Below, one piece after another: positions 7,782 to 16,500 of a stretch of DNA of 64,000 nt. The notes beneath the pieces are model-generated. The model was not told the origin of the DNA, ran no database searches, and saw only the letters and a list, made by a program, of their open reading frames with translations. The position numbers and the translations under genes are program-made. Each line of letters opens with the position of its first letter. The stretch's first letter is position 1. Source of the stretch: Phocaeicola salanitronis DSM 18170 (GTDB taxonomy: Bacteria > Bacteroidota > Bacteroidia > Bacteroidales > Bacteroidaceae). The stretch is taken from positions 3,116,001 to 3,180,000 of the forward strand of contig NC_015164.1 of NCBI RefSeq assembly GCF_000190575.1, read 5' to 3'.

Positions 7782-8075
7782 ATGAGAGGATTTTTCAAAA
7801 TTGATGAATGCGGAGAAACCTGCACCGTGCGCGACGAAACGACACGGGGAACGATAGACAAGCGTGTGGTGAAGATGCACGACTGGCTCAAAGAAGGGGC
7901 AGAGCCGTTCGCGGCTACCCTGTTCGGGACGCTGGCGCAAACCGGCATCGGCAAGGGCGATATTATCTACGGCGAACTGCTGCTGAAGGTGCAGGGCGAG
8001 GCGACTTTCGCCACACTGCTCTACGTGGTGAAAATCGGACACGAGGAAAGTTCACCACAGATTACACAGATTTAA
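7782..8075 (+). CDS. Hypothetical protein with a repeat-encoded C-terminus
   Basis: 97 residues. The first 89 look like a compact alpha/beta protein (MRGFFKIDECGETCTVRDET, VVKMHDWLKEGAEPFAATLF, YGELLLKVQGEATFATLLYV). The last residues SSPQITQI and the stop codon are read from the left arm of palindrome B2 (TTCACCACAGATTACACAG...), so the original C-terminus has been replaced or the gene now ends in the repeat. First gene of a plus-strand series that runs to 12738. Family not recognised. Confidence 0.65.
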   Translation: MRGFFKIDECGETCTVRDETTRGTIDKRVVKMHDWLKEGAEPFAATLFGTLAQTGIGKGDIIYGELLLKVQGEATFATLLYVVKIGHEESSPQITQI

Positions 8076-8178
8076 TTAATAATTAATAATTAACAATTAA
8101 TAATTAACAATTAACGATTCGCCACAGGGAAACACAGAAGAAATAAAATTTAAAAATCTGTGTAATCTGTGGTGAGAA
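8051..8178. repeat. CCACAGATTACACAG-family palindrome B2
   Basis: Arms TTCACCACAGATTACACAGA and TCTGTGTAATCTGTGGTGAG pair. AT-rich TTAATAATTAACAATTAAT and a degenerate CCACAGGGAAACACAGAAG unit fill the loop. It overlaps the 3' end of the 97-aa gene. Confidence 0.9.
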
Positions 8179-8192
8179 AAACAAAACGGAAC

Positions 8193-8474
8193 ATGGAAAA
8201 ATTAGTGACAATCATCGGCCAGCTTCCGCTGGCGTCGCGCCCCTATACGGCGCAGGACGGAACGCAGAAGGTATTCAACTCGCGTGGGTTTATCCTCAGT
8301 GACGGGATAGACGAATTTTACGCCGAAATGACGGGCGACATGGCGGTGGCGGCTGGCGAATACGACCGCACGGTGTGGCACAAGATGCAGGGCTACATGC
8401 GCCAGCGTTCGTTCCAAGACAAGAACGGGGTGACACGGTATGAGAACCAAATCTTTATCACGAAGCTGATTTAG
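8193..8474 (+). CDS. Small SSB-like (OB-fold) protein
   Basis: 93 residues from the ATG at 8193; the longer frame from 8169 would read palindrome sequence. Strand-rich composition, and the C-terminal motif MQGYMRQRSFQDKNGVTRYE with QIFITKL resembles the last strands of single-stranded DNA-binding proteins (a GRL-RxWxDKDGxxRYxTE pattern). I infer an OB fold that may bind ssDNA, which would fit the primase/helicase gene downstream. It lies between two CCACAGATT palindromes. Family not confirmed. Confidence 0.6.
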   Translation: MEKLVTIIGQLPLASRPYTAQDGTQKVFNSRGFILSDGIDEFYAEMTGDMAVAAGEYDRTVWHKMQGYMRQRSFQDKNGVTRYENQIFITKLI

Positions 8475-8476
8475 GT

Positions 8477-8576
8477 TTTCACCACAGATTACACAGATTT
8501 TTTAATTAATTATTCATTCACCACAGAGGACACAGAGGAAATAAATTGATTAATCTGTGTAATCTGTGGTGAGAAA
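8477..8576. repeat. CCACAGATTACACAG-family palindrome B3
   Basis: Arms TTTTCACCACAGATTACACA and TGTGTAATCTGTGGTGAGAA. The loop contains a CACCACAGAGGACACAGAGG variant, that is, one subfamily nested in another. It fills the gap before the Bro gene. Confidence 0.9.
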
Positions 8577-8587
8577 AACACACAAAC

Positions 8588-9337
8588 ATGGAAAACATGA
8601 TATTCAAAAGCAAGGAGTTCGGCGAAATCCGGACGGTGACCGATGAGAAGGGCGAGCCTTGGTTCTGCCTGATGGATGTATGCAAGGCGTTGGAACTTCA
8701 AACCAAATTTGTAAAAATGAGATTAAGAGATGAGGTTGTTTCAAACAACCTCATCTCCGACACCATCGGAAGAAAGCAAAAAGCGTTGTTCGTCAACGAG
8801 GACGGGCTGTACGACGTGATACTCGAAAGCCGCAAGCCCGAGGCGAGGGCGTTCCGGCGGTGGGTGACGGGCGAGGTGCTTCCCGCCATCCGCAAGCACG
8901 GGGGCTACATGGCGGTGCGGGCGAACGAGCCGGACGAGGTAATCCTTTCGCGTGCGCTGCTCATCATGCAGAAGGCATTGGAGCGCAGGGACAAGCGGAT
9001 TGCGGAACTGGAGCCGAGGGCGGCGTATGCCGATGAGGTGATAGACTCGGTATCGTGCATGACCACCACGCAGGTAGCCAAGGGCTTGGGCATGACCGCC
9101 ATTGAGCTGAACCGCCGCCTGTGCCGGCTGGGCATCCAGTATTGCCAGAGCGGACAGTACCTGCTCTACGCCGGCTATGCCCGGCAGGGGTATGCGCAGA
9201 ACCGCACGTACATGTACCGCGACGCGGAGGGCGAAACGCATACACGGGCGTACCTGGTGTGGACGGAACGCGGACGGGAATTCATTCATTCGCTGCTGGA
9301 CAGGCTCACCACAGATTACACGGATTTAAATAATTGA
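8588..9337 (+). CDS. Bro-N/KilAC phage antirepressor-like protein
   Basis: 249 residues. Residues 5-110 are a Bro-N domain (FKSKEFGEIRTVTDEKGEPW, FCLMDVCKALEL, KALFVNEDGLYDVILESRKP, AFRRWVTGEVLPAIRKHGGY). Residues 120-240 form a KilAC/ANT-like region (MTTTQVAKGLGMTAIELNRR, YQSGQYLLYAGYARQGY). Phage antirepressors of this layout inactivate repressors or bind DNA. Two oddities: codons at 8700-8760 are far more AT-rich than the rest and contain a perfect 31-bp palindrome (8727-8757), and the last residues TTDYTDLNN and the stop come from a CCACAGATT repeat arm. Confidence 0.87.
   Translation: MENMIFKSKEFGEIRTVTDEKGEPWFCLMDVCKALELQTKFVKMRLRDEVVSNNLISDTIGRKQKALFVNEDGLYDVILESRKPEARAFRRWVTGEVLPAIRKHGGYMAVRANEPDEVILSRALLIMQKALERRDKRIAELEPRAAYADEVIDSVSCMTTTQVAKGLGMTAIELNRRLCRLGIQYCQSGQYLLYAGYARQGYAQNRTYMYRDAEGETHTRAYLVWTERGREFIHSLLDRLTTDYTDLNN
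8727..8757. repeat. Perfect 31-bp palindrome inside the Bro-N coding region
   Basis: GAGATGAGGTTGTTT, one central C, then AAACAACCTCATCTC: a 15-bp stem with no mismatch within the Bro-N domain codons. Confidence 0.9.
9306..9330. repeat. Half copy of the CCACAGATTACAC family (B4)
   Basis: TCACCACAGATTACACGGAT forms the 3' end of the Bro gene. No matching right arm follows. Confidence 0.75.
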
Positions 9338-9369
9338 TTACCCCTACGGTAAACTTAACACAAAGACTT

Positions 9370-9687
9370 ATGAATATAACATTGCAGATTTCGGACGCCG
9401 CATACCAGCGGCTGGTTTCCACGGGAAGCCGAATCCAAGGGACTATCGGGCTGATTAACCCGACGGAAGGTAATTTTTCGGAACATCGCAAGGGACAGGC
9501 GAAGCCGGGCACACGAAGCATCAAATTACGCCACGGAAGGGCTTCGGTGGGCGACACGCAGGTACGCCTGACGCTCCGCATCGGGCTGGACGAAGTGGAC
9601 GTAATCCCCTCGCAGGTGATTGAGAACGAAAGCAAGGAGGCGAGCGCGTTCATCGAAGGGATGTATGACGATGTTTTCGGATACTGA
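9370..9687 (+). CDS. Hypothetical protein (105 aa)
   Basis: I chose the ATG at 9370 (MNITLQISDAAYQRLVSTGS). The protein begins with a strand-helix unit and has a basic middle (FSEHRKGQAKPGTRSIKLRH), then strands VRLTLRIGLDEVDVIPSQV and an acidic C-terminus. I recognise no family. It stands between the Bro gene and composite repeat R3 and reads in the direction of the module. Confidence 0.55.
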   Translation: MNITLQISDAAYQRLVSTGSRIQGTIGLINPTEGNFSEHRKGQAKPGTRSIKLRHGRASVGDTQVRLTLRIGLDEVDVIPSQVIENESKEASAFIEGMYDDVFGY

Positions 9688-9701
9688 TTGATTGGTTGGT
9701 T

Positions 9702-9894
9702 GAAACGCAGATTAACGCGGATTTTCGCGGATTAATTTTTTAGAATAAAAACATGCAGACTTTCCATTGTCATCCTGAACGAATGTGAAGGATCTCGGAT
9801 ACGCCAAGTGGATGATTACGAGATGCTTCACTTCGTTCAGCATGACAATGGAAGAGTAAAATAATCTGTGTTAATCTGCGAAAATCTGCGTTTC
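9702..9894. repeat. Composite nested palindrome, copy R3 (inverted relative to R1/R2)
   Basis: Same outer GAAACGCAGATTAACGCGG arms and inner GTCATCCTGAACGAA palindrome (9769-9846) as R1, but in the opposite orientation. It fills the gap before the primase/helicase gene. Confidence 0.92.
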
Positions 9895-9929
9895 AAAAAA
9901 AACTCACAAACCTAAAAACTTAAAAACTT

Positions 9930-12365
9930 ATGTTCGGAATATCAAATAATGTACGTTGCCGGGAGGTGCGCGAATGCACGCCCGAGCTGTTTTGGAAAGC
10001 GGTACGCTCGCCGCAGGTCGCTGATATCTGTGCGCAGATAGCGGACGGATTAGAGAAAGTTCGTCGGGGAGAAATGGTAAAAGAAGATTACGAGACCTTG
10101 AAGGCGGGACTGAAGAAAAGGCTTCCGATTTTTACGCCACACGCCACGTTCCGGAACGGGCGGAGATTGAATGCGGATGCGGTGCCTTCGGGGCTTTCGA
10201 TGTACGACATCGACCATTTGCCCAATCCGCGCGAGTATTGGGTGGAGAAAAGTCAGGAATTGAGCGTGAAGGATGTGCTTCGGTTTGTAGTGCTGGCGCA
10301 CATTACGCCCAGTACCGAGGGATTGCGGTTGTTCTTTATTATCCCGCAAGGCATGGATTTGGCAGGGGCGCAAAAGTGGATGTCGGAGCAGCTGGGGGAC
10401 GCGAATTATGACCAGAGCGTGAAGGACTTGGCACGGTCTTCGTTCGTGGTGCCGGAGGATTATATTATCTATGTGGATGAGGAAAGACTTTTTAAGAATG
10501 AAGAATCTCCTTGTCACGCTGGATTGTCCGATGATAATCGTAGGGGCGTATCGCATACGCCCGAATGCGTCAACGAAAACGCCAGCGGTGATGCGCATGT
10601 GGATGATAAAGCGGATGTTTCCGGGCGTATGCAATACGCCCCTACGGAGATGGCTTTCAAGGGCATCCCGTATGCCGACATCATCGCCCGTTGGTTTGCG
10701 CTTACGGGAGGCGAGCCGGTGCAGGGAGAGCGCAACGACAAGCTGCACCGGCTGGCTTCGCATTTGCGCTACATTACGGATAATAACGAGGAAATTCTTT
10801 TACAGATTATGCCGAGGTATGGGCTGGGCGAAGAAGAAATGAAAGGGCTGATTCATTCGGCTTGTTCGGCTAAGTGGTTTACAATGCCGAAATTAATGGG
10901 GGAAGCTATATCCCTTTGTCATCCTGAATACCCTCCTTGTCATCCTGAACGAAGTGAAGGATCTCGTGTACGTCAAGTGGGTGATAACGAGATTCTTCGC
11001 TACGCTCAGAATGACAATAGTGGAGTGAATGAAAATAGGGAGATAACACCGCCTGAATTGCCGAAAAAGCTGCCCAAACTTATCGGGCTTCTTGTGAGCC
11101 GCACTCCCGACGTGTACAAGCCTGCCGTGGCTCATGCGGTGTTTCCACCGCTCGCAACACACCTGCATAAGGTAAGATTTAAGTACATCGACAACGTGGA
11201 GCATGAAGCCACGCTGATGAACGTACTCATGGCAGGTACGGGTGCCGGAAAGGACTGTATCTCGGAGCCGATAAACCGCATCATGGCGGACATCCGGCGC
11301 AGGGACGAAGAAAACTTGCGCAGGGAAAGGGAATGGAAGAACGAGGTGAACTCGAAAGGCTCGAACAAAGACAAGAGGCAGCGTCCCGAGGGGCTTGTGA
11401 TTCAGGAAATTGATGCGGATATGACCAATCCGGCATTTGTACTCCGCACCGCCGAAGCAGAAGGGCATTTCCTCTATACGAAGCTGAACGAGATTGACCA
11501 GTTTGATGCGCTAAAGGGAAGCGGCAGGACGAACCAGCAGTTCCAGATTATGTGCCTGGCTTTCGACCCGGGAAACCGCTACGGACAAACCCGTGTGGGG
11601 ACGCAGAGTATCACCGAGAAAGTGACCATCCGGTTTAACTGGAATGCCGCTACAACGATTCTCAAAGGAAAACGGTATTTCTCGCGTGTGCTGACGGACG
11701 GGCCTATCTCGCGCATCAATTTCTGTACGATTCCGGAGCGTGAGATTGGGGCGGACATGCCGGTGTATGGCACGTATGATGCGGCGTTCGATGAAGAGTT
11801 GAGACCTTACATCGAAAACCTGAACCGTGCCACGGGGCTGGTGGATTGCCCGCAGGCTTTCCGGCTGGCGGAAAAGATGCGGAAGGAAAACGCCGAGTTC
11901 GCCACGCTCTCGCAAAGCCGGGTGTATGAGAACCTTTCGTTCCGCGCCAATGTGATTGCGTACTTAAAGGCTTGCGTGCTCTACGTGGCGAACGGGGAGA
12001 AATGGGACAAAAGCATTGAAGACTTCGTGCGCTGGAGTTTCCAGTACGACATGTGGTGCAAGATGGAGTTTTTCGGGGCAGCGATAGAGGAGGCAATGAA
12101 CATGCCTGTGCCCGATAACACGCGCGGACGGCGCAATCTGTTGGAACTTTTGCCCGATGAATTTACTTATGAAGATGCGGTAAGAATAAGGCAAATGGAA
12201 GGAATGAATGTTGCAGGTACCCGACAGATGTTGTATCAATGGGTGTACAGACATTACGTCGTAAAACAACCCAATCTAACATCTAACAATCTAACATCTA
12301 ACAATTACAAAAAACTAAAATTCAGGAGCGATGGAATTAACCTTAAACCGGATTGTGAAAGATAA
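9930..12365 (+). CDS. BT4734/BF3469-type primase-helicase with two in-frame palindromic repeats
   Basis: 811 residues. Residues 1-195 resemble the BT4734-like N-terminal domain (VirE_N), with primase-polymerase-like motifs GLSMYDIDHLP, TPSTEGLRLFFIIP and YDQSVKDLARSSFVV. Residues 242-328 are a helical middle domain. Residues 385-700 are a P-loop NTPase-like DUF3987-type region (LMAGTGAGKD near 434, then LYTKLNEIDQFDALKGSGRT). Residues 204-239 and 331-362 are encoded by two different interspersed repeats, inserted in frame in the linkers between domains. The C-terminus LTSNNLTSNN is also repeat-derived and overlaps the next gene by 35 bases. A role in replication of an element is inferred. Confidence 0.85.
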   Translation: MFGISNNVRCREVRECTPELFWKAVRSPQVADICAQIADGLEKVRRGEMVKEDYETLKAGLKKRLPIFTPHATFRNGRRLNADAVPSGLSMYDIDHLPNPREYWVEKSQELSVKDVLRFVVLAHITPSTEGLRLFFIIPQGMDLAGAQKWMSEQLGDANYDQSVKDLARSSFVVPEDYIIYVDEERLFKNEESPCHAGLSDDNRRGVSHTPECVNENASGDAHVDDKADVSGRMQYAPTEMAFKGIPYADIIARWFALTGGEPVQGERNDKLHRLASHLRYITDNNEEILLQIMPRYGLGEEEMKGLIHSACSAKWFTMPKLMGEAISLCHPEYPPCHPERSEGSRVRQVGDNEILRYAQNDNSGVNENREITPPELPKKLPKLIGLLVSRTPDVYKPAVAHAVFPPLATHLHKVRFKYIDNVEHEATLMNVLMAGTGAGKDCISEPINRIMADIRRRDEENLRREREWKNEVNSKGSNKDKRQRPEGLVIQEIDADMTNPAFVLRTAEAEGHFLYTKLNEIDQFDALKGSGRTNQQFQIMCLAFDPGNRYGQTRVGTQSITEKVTIRFNWNAATTILKGKRYFSRVLTDGPISRINFCTIPEREIGADMPVYGTYDAAFDEELRPYIENLNRATGLVDCPQAFRLAEKMRKENAEFATLSQSRVYENLSFRANVIAYLKACVLYVANGEKWDKSIEDFVRWSFQYDMWCKMEFFGAAIEEAMNMPVPDNTRGRRNLLELLPDEFTYEDAVRIRQMEGMNVAGTRQMLYQWVYRHYVVKQPNLTSNNLTSNNYKKLKFRSDGINLKPDCER
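10540..10645. repeat. In-frame GTAGGGGCGTATCGCATACG palindrome (D1) inside the primase gene
   Basis: Left arm GTAGGGGCGTATCGCATACG and right arm GCGTATGCAATACGCCCCTA pair. The element adds about 35 codons to the linker after the N-terminal domain with no stop. The same family occurs at 50663-50743 between genes. Confidence 0.92.
10918..11015. repeat. In-frame GTCATCCTGAACGAA palindrome inside the primase gene
   Basis: Encodes CHPERSEGSRVRQVG and LRYAQNDN, a peptide typical of this widespread DNA repeat when translated. A full palindrome at 10939-11015 is preceded by a partial copy (GTCATCCTGAATA, 10918). It lies in the linker before the helicase-like domain. Confidence 0.93.
12279..12309 (+). 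repeat. Tandem AATCTAACATCTAAC units
   Basis: Two units of AATCTAACATCTAAC(A), the same motif as the arms of the 2134-2338 palindrome. They encode the LTSNNLTSNN tail of the primase frame. Confidence 0.75.
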
Positions 12366-12738
12366 AGCCTATACATTAGGCAAGTTATTGGTGGACGGAG
12401 AGGAGTTTTGCCATACCTTAGAGCCTCGTTGGCGAAGTCCCGAAGCCCGTAAGGTGCCGGGGCGCACGGCAATCCCCGCAGGGCGTTATCCGGTGGTGAT
12501 TACCCTGTCTCCTAAATTTAAGCAATGGTTGCCCCTGCTGCTCCATGTTCCTAATTTTGAGGGCATCCGCATCCATGCGGGCAATACCGTAAAAGATACG
12601 AAGGGGTGTATTTTGGTGGGCGAGAATACGGAAAAGGGTGTATTATCGGATTCCCGGCTTTGGGTGGACAGGCTGAAACAGAGGATAGTGGACGCGAAAG
12701 AACGGGGCGAAGGCGTGTGGATTACGGTTGACAATTGA
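12331..12738 (+). CDS. DUF5675 family protein
   Basis: 135 residues: MELTLNRIVKDKAYTLGKLL, FCHTLEP, VPGRTAIPAGRYPVVITLSP, PNFEGIRIHAGNTVKDTKGC, ILVGEN. This is the DUF5675 pattern, with conserved Glu, His and Cys in the HAGN..D..GCI motif that recall L,D-transpeptidase/YkuD-like sites. Such proteins are common in phages and mobile elements; the function is unproven. In Bacteroides cassettes with a BT4734 gene an amidase often occupies this place, so a cell-wall role is possible. The start overlaps the primase frame by 35 bases. AGGAG lies 3 bases upstream, unusual because Bacteroidota rarely use Shine-Dalgarno sites. Confidence 0.85.
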   Translation: MELTLNRIVKDKAYTLGKLLVDGEEFCHTLEPRWRSPEARKVPGRTAIPAGRYPVVITLSPKFKQWLPLLLHVPNFEGIRIHAGNTVKDTKGCILVGENTEKGVLSDSRLWVDRLKQRIVDAKERGEGVWITVDN

Positions 12739-12785
12739 CAATTGCCTTGCGGACGTTTGTCATGCCAGTTTATAATCCGGCGTGA

Positions 12786-12816
12786 CAAACGTATCGCATA
12801 CGCCCCTACATGGGGA
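12786..12816. repeat. Half copy of the CGTATCGCATACGCCCCTAC family
   Basis: ACGTATCGCATACGCCCCTA followed by CATGGGGATG, the right half of the family seen at 50663-50743. The rest of 12739-12999 holds only the promoter region of the next gene. Confidence 0.7.
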
Positions 12817-12959
12817 TGTCTGCATTTTATGGATATGATTTATCCCAGGGGGGCATGAAAAACATGCTTTTTTTCGGATTCAGAGAAAAAGGACACTAAT
12901 TCTGACATATAAAAGGAAAATAGCAGGAAGAGTTTCTCGTGTTTTTTCTGTTTTTTATT

Positions 12960-12967
12960 TACCTTTG
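12960..12967 (+). promoter_or_regulatory. -7 box of the MaoC-like gene
   Basis: TACCTTTG lies 32 bases before the start codon. The -33 element is not clear. Confidence 0.5.
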
Positions 12968-12999
12968 TTCTTCATAACAAGTTTTTAAACATAAGGTGT

Positions 13000-13464
13000 A
13001 TGAGCAAAGTAGTAATTAATTCGTACGAAGAATTTGAGAGATTGTTAGGCCAGCAAATCGGCGTGTCCGATTGGCTGGAAGTGACGCAAGAGCGTATCAA
13101 CCAGTTTGCCGACGCTACGCTGGATCATCAATGGATTCATGTGGACGTGGAACGTGCGAAAACGGAAAGCCCTTTCAAGAGCACCATTGTACACGGTTAT
13201 CTGACCCTTTCCCTGCTTCCGTATTTCTGGAATCAGATTATCGAAGTGAACAACCTGAAGATGATGGTAAACTATGGGATGGACAAGATGCGTTTCGGTC
13301 AGGCTGTATTGTCGGGGCAACGCATCCGCATGACGGCTGAACTCCATTCGCTGGTCAACTTGCGCGGCACGGCAAAGGCTGAAATTAAGTTCTTCATCGA
13401 AATCGAGGGACAGAAGAAGAAAGCCTTGGAAGGCATCGCCACGTTCTTGTATTATTTCTGTTGA
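13000..13464 (+). CDS. MaoC-like (R)-specific enoyl-CoA hydratase
   Basis: 154 residues with a hot-dog fold. The hydratase-2 motif is present as FADATLDHQWIHVDVERAKT (catalytic Asp and His), followed by FKSTIVHGYLTLSLLPYF. Family members hydrate trans-2-enoyl-CoA or enoyl-ACP in fatty acid metabolism; the substrate here is not evident. The length is normal. It precedes the sensor-regulator gene on the same strand, with a hairpin between, and need not share its function. Confidence 0.88.
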   Translation: MSKVVINSYEEFERLLGQQIGVSDWLEVTQERINQFADATLDHQWIHVDVERAKTESPFKSTIVHGYLTLSLLPYFWNQIIEVNNLKMMVNYGMDKMRFGQAVLSGQRIRMTAELHSLVNLRGTAKAEIKFFIEIEGQKKKALEGIATFLYYFC

Positions 13465-13469
13465 AAAAA

Positions 13470-13523
13470 ATGAGGACACGAAGGCACATCCTTTTTCGTC
13501 TTTAAGGATGCCTTTGTGTTCCC
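13470..13523. terminator. Hairpin between the MaoC-like and sensor-regulator genes
   Basis: GAGGACACGAAGGCACATCC pairs with GGATGCCTTTGTGTTCC across a T-rich loop. It may end the MaoC transcript or be another member of the repeat set (the CACGAAGGCAC motif recurs at 35109). There is no clean T tract after the right arm. Confidence 0.5.
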
Positions 13524-13548
13524 GTTTCTTATTTTTTCTCTGAATACT

Positions 13549-16500
13549 ATGAAAAGGCTTTTGATCTTCTTGTTGTTTGTCTGTTTGACGTTTGTGTTTG
13601 TCGGGGCGCAAGGTTTATTGAGTATCAAGCATTATTCTTCGCGTGACGGCTTGTCGCAAAACATGGTGCAAAGCGTGTTGCAAGATGCGGACGGGTTTAT
13701 TTGGATGGCAACGTGGAACGGCTTGGAGAAATTCGATGGTTATTCGTTTACGAATTATAAGTCTTATCCGACTGATAAAGTGAGGCTCAAACATAATCGT
13801 TTGCTTTGCGCAGCAGTGGGAGGGAAGCATACCCTTTTGTGTCAAAGCTATGACCATAGTTTGTATGTGTTTGACACTCAAAAGGAATGTTTTGAAGATA
13901 TTTATGTGGGTAATCCTGAGGTGAAGCGTTGCCAGAATGCAGTTGAAATGTGTTCGGTCGGGAATGGGATTGTTTGGGTGTTAAGTGAGACGAACGAGCT
14001 TTGGCGGATTGATTGCGAGCATTATGCGGAAAAAGGAGGCATCACTTATTTTGACCATTTTGTCCGTACAGGGGATGTAGGCTATTTTGAGGCCTTGTCG
14101 GATGACGCTGGACATGAATGGGTGTTAACCGACAAAGGATATTTTGTTTATGGAAATCCGTCCATAAAAGGGAATGTGGGAATCATTCAGACTGTAAAAG
14201 CAGGAGGCAAGTTATTCTTTATTAATGAAGAAAAGCGGTTGATGACATATTCCGACACGGATCAGGCGATGTGTGATGTGGAATTGCCGGAGCGTTTAGG
14301 AGCGGTGAATTGGTTGCTTTTGTTGGACGGCGGACACTTGGGAATCATATCTCAGCGGGGATTTACGGTCTATGGTCCGGAAAAAGGAAATACCGTTTCT
14401 TGTTTTATAGACGAAGCGCAGGAGATTCTGCATCCTATAACCGCTTTTCAAGACTCGAAAGGGGATATCTGGCTTCAAAGCGGAAGAAAGCATGTTGTGC
14501 ATATCGATGTTGCGTCGGGGCGGTTTTCTTACATTGATTATCTTCATGTGAAAGGGAAAAATGTTCCTTGTTTTATGTTGGAAGATGAACATGGAGGCAT
14601 TTGGGCTTACCCGCCCGATGGCGTGTTTTCGTATTACCATCCGGACAAGCATGTCTTTGAGCAAGGTTGTGTGGTGAACAATGCCATTAAGGAAGTGTAT
14701 AATGGAGTGAATAAGAACTATTACATCGATAATCATAAAAATGTGTGGCTTTGTCAGGATTCGGGCATAGACTGCATTATGTTTTCAGATTGGAATTTTG
14801 ATTATATCCATACGCTTGACCGAAGCGTGGTGAGGGGATTGTATATTGACCGTTCGGAAAGGCTCTGGGTAGCTGATAAAGGCAATGTGGTGCAAGTCTA
14901 TGATAAAGAGAGGGCTTATTGCGGAAATTTGAGTCCTGACGGAAAATTGGTGAAAGACCATTCGGTCAAGTTCGGTGAAAATGTTTATGCTTTCTTCGAG
15001 GATAATAAAGGCAATCTGTGGATGGGTACACGTGAGAACGGTCTTTTTATCGGCATGCCGGATGGGAGAGGGAAATACCGTTTCAAGCATTATAAGCAAG
15101 GGCAGAATAGCGGACTGAATTGCAATGCTGTTTATCAGATAGCGCAGGACGCTTCTGGAAGAATGTGGATTGCCACTTACGGCGGAGGGTTGAACTTGGC
15201 GGAAGGTGATCCGGATGATTTGCGTTTTATCAATGTAGAGAACCTGTTGAGGCGGAATTATCCGGGCAAGGAATATCTGCGTGTGCGCACTGTGTGTCCG
15301 CTTTCGAACGGTGTCATTTTGGTGGGGACTACGGGTGGATTGATATCTTTTTCTTCTCGTTTCGACCAGCCCGGACAAATTCGTTTTTATGTGAACCGAT
15401 GTGAAACGATCCGCGAAAATAGTCTGAGCGACAATGATGTAATGGATATATTGGAAACTTCCGGTAAGGAGGTTTATATTGCTATGTTCAGCGGAGGAAT
15501 CAGCAAAGTCTTGTCTTCCGATCTTCTGTCAGAGAATGTGGCTTTTTCGCATTATAACCGGAAGAACGGTTTGCCGTCTGATTTCGTTTTGTCTATGACG
15601 GAAGATAGCAGCCATCGGTTATGGGTCGTTTTAGAGAATAAGATTTGCCGTTTCTTTCCTTTGGGAGTAGGCTTTGAGGTATATGATTATTTTAATCAGA
15701 ATTCGAACCTGGTGTTTACAGAGGCTGCGCCGTGCATTGATTCAGAAGGGAAAATGTATGTAGGATGTAACGAAGGGGCGCTTTGCCTTCAGTTGGATCA
15801 GCTTAAGAAAAGCCTTTATGTGCCTAATCTTGTGTTTGTCGAAGCGGATATCCGGTCGGATAAAGGAATTTCTCAAACGGTCATGATAGCGAACGATACG
15901 CTTTTGCTGGATAAAGACGAACGGAACGTGACGGTTTCTTTTGCAGCTATTGACTTTATGCGTCCGTCGCATATTCAGTATGCGTACCGGATTAAAGACA
16001 TGGGAGAAGGGTGGACCGGTTTAGGCGAAAACCGATCGGTCAGTTTTGCGAATCTTCCTGCCGGCAAGCTGGCATTGGAGGTGAAATCTACAAATGGAGA
16101 TGGTGTATGGACTGATAATGTGCGTGTGTTATACATAAATGTGGAGCCTAAGTTTTGGGAAACGGGCTGGGCTGTTTTGCTCTACGTTTTGCTGTTTTTT
16201 TTGTTGTTGGCGTTTGCTGCAGGGATTGTCACGTACATTTGGGGACTTCGGAAGAAGATAGGCTTTGAGCAGGAGATGACGAATATGAAGTTGCGTTTCT
16301 TTACGGATATTTCTCACGAATTGCGCACGCCGCTTACCTTGATAGAAGCTCCTATCGAAGAAGTGCTGAGGCATGAAACGCTTTCTCCGGAAGGGCAAGC
16401 CAATATGCGGATAGCCCGGCATAATACGGAACGGATGTTGGCGCTGATCAATCAGATATTGGATTTCAGGAAGATTCAAAACAACAAGATGAAGCTGTAC

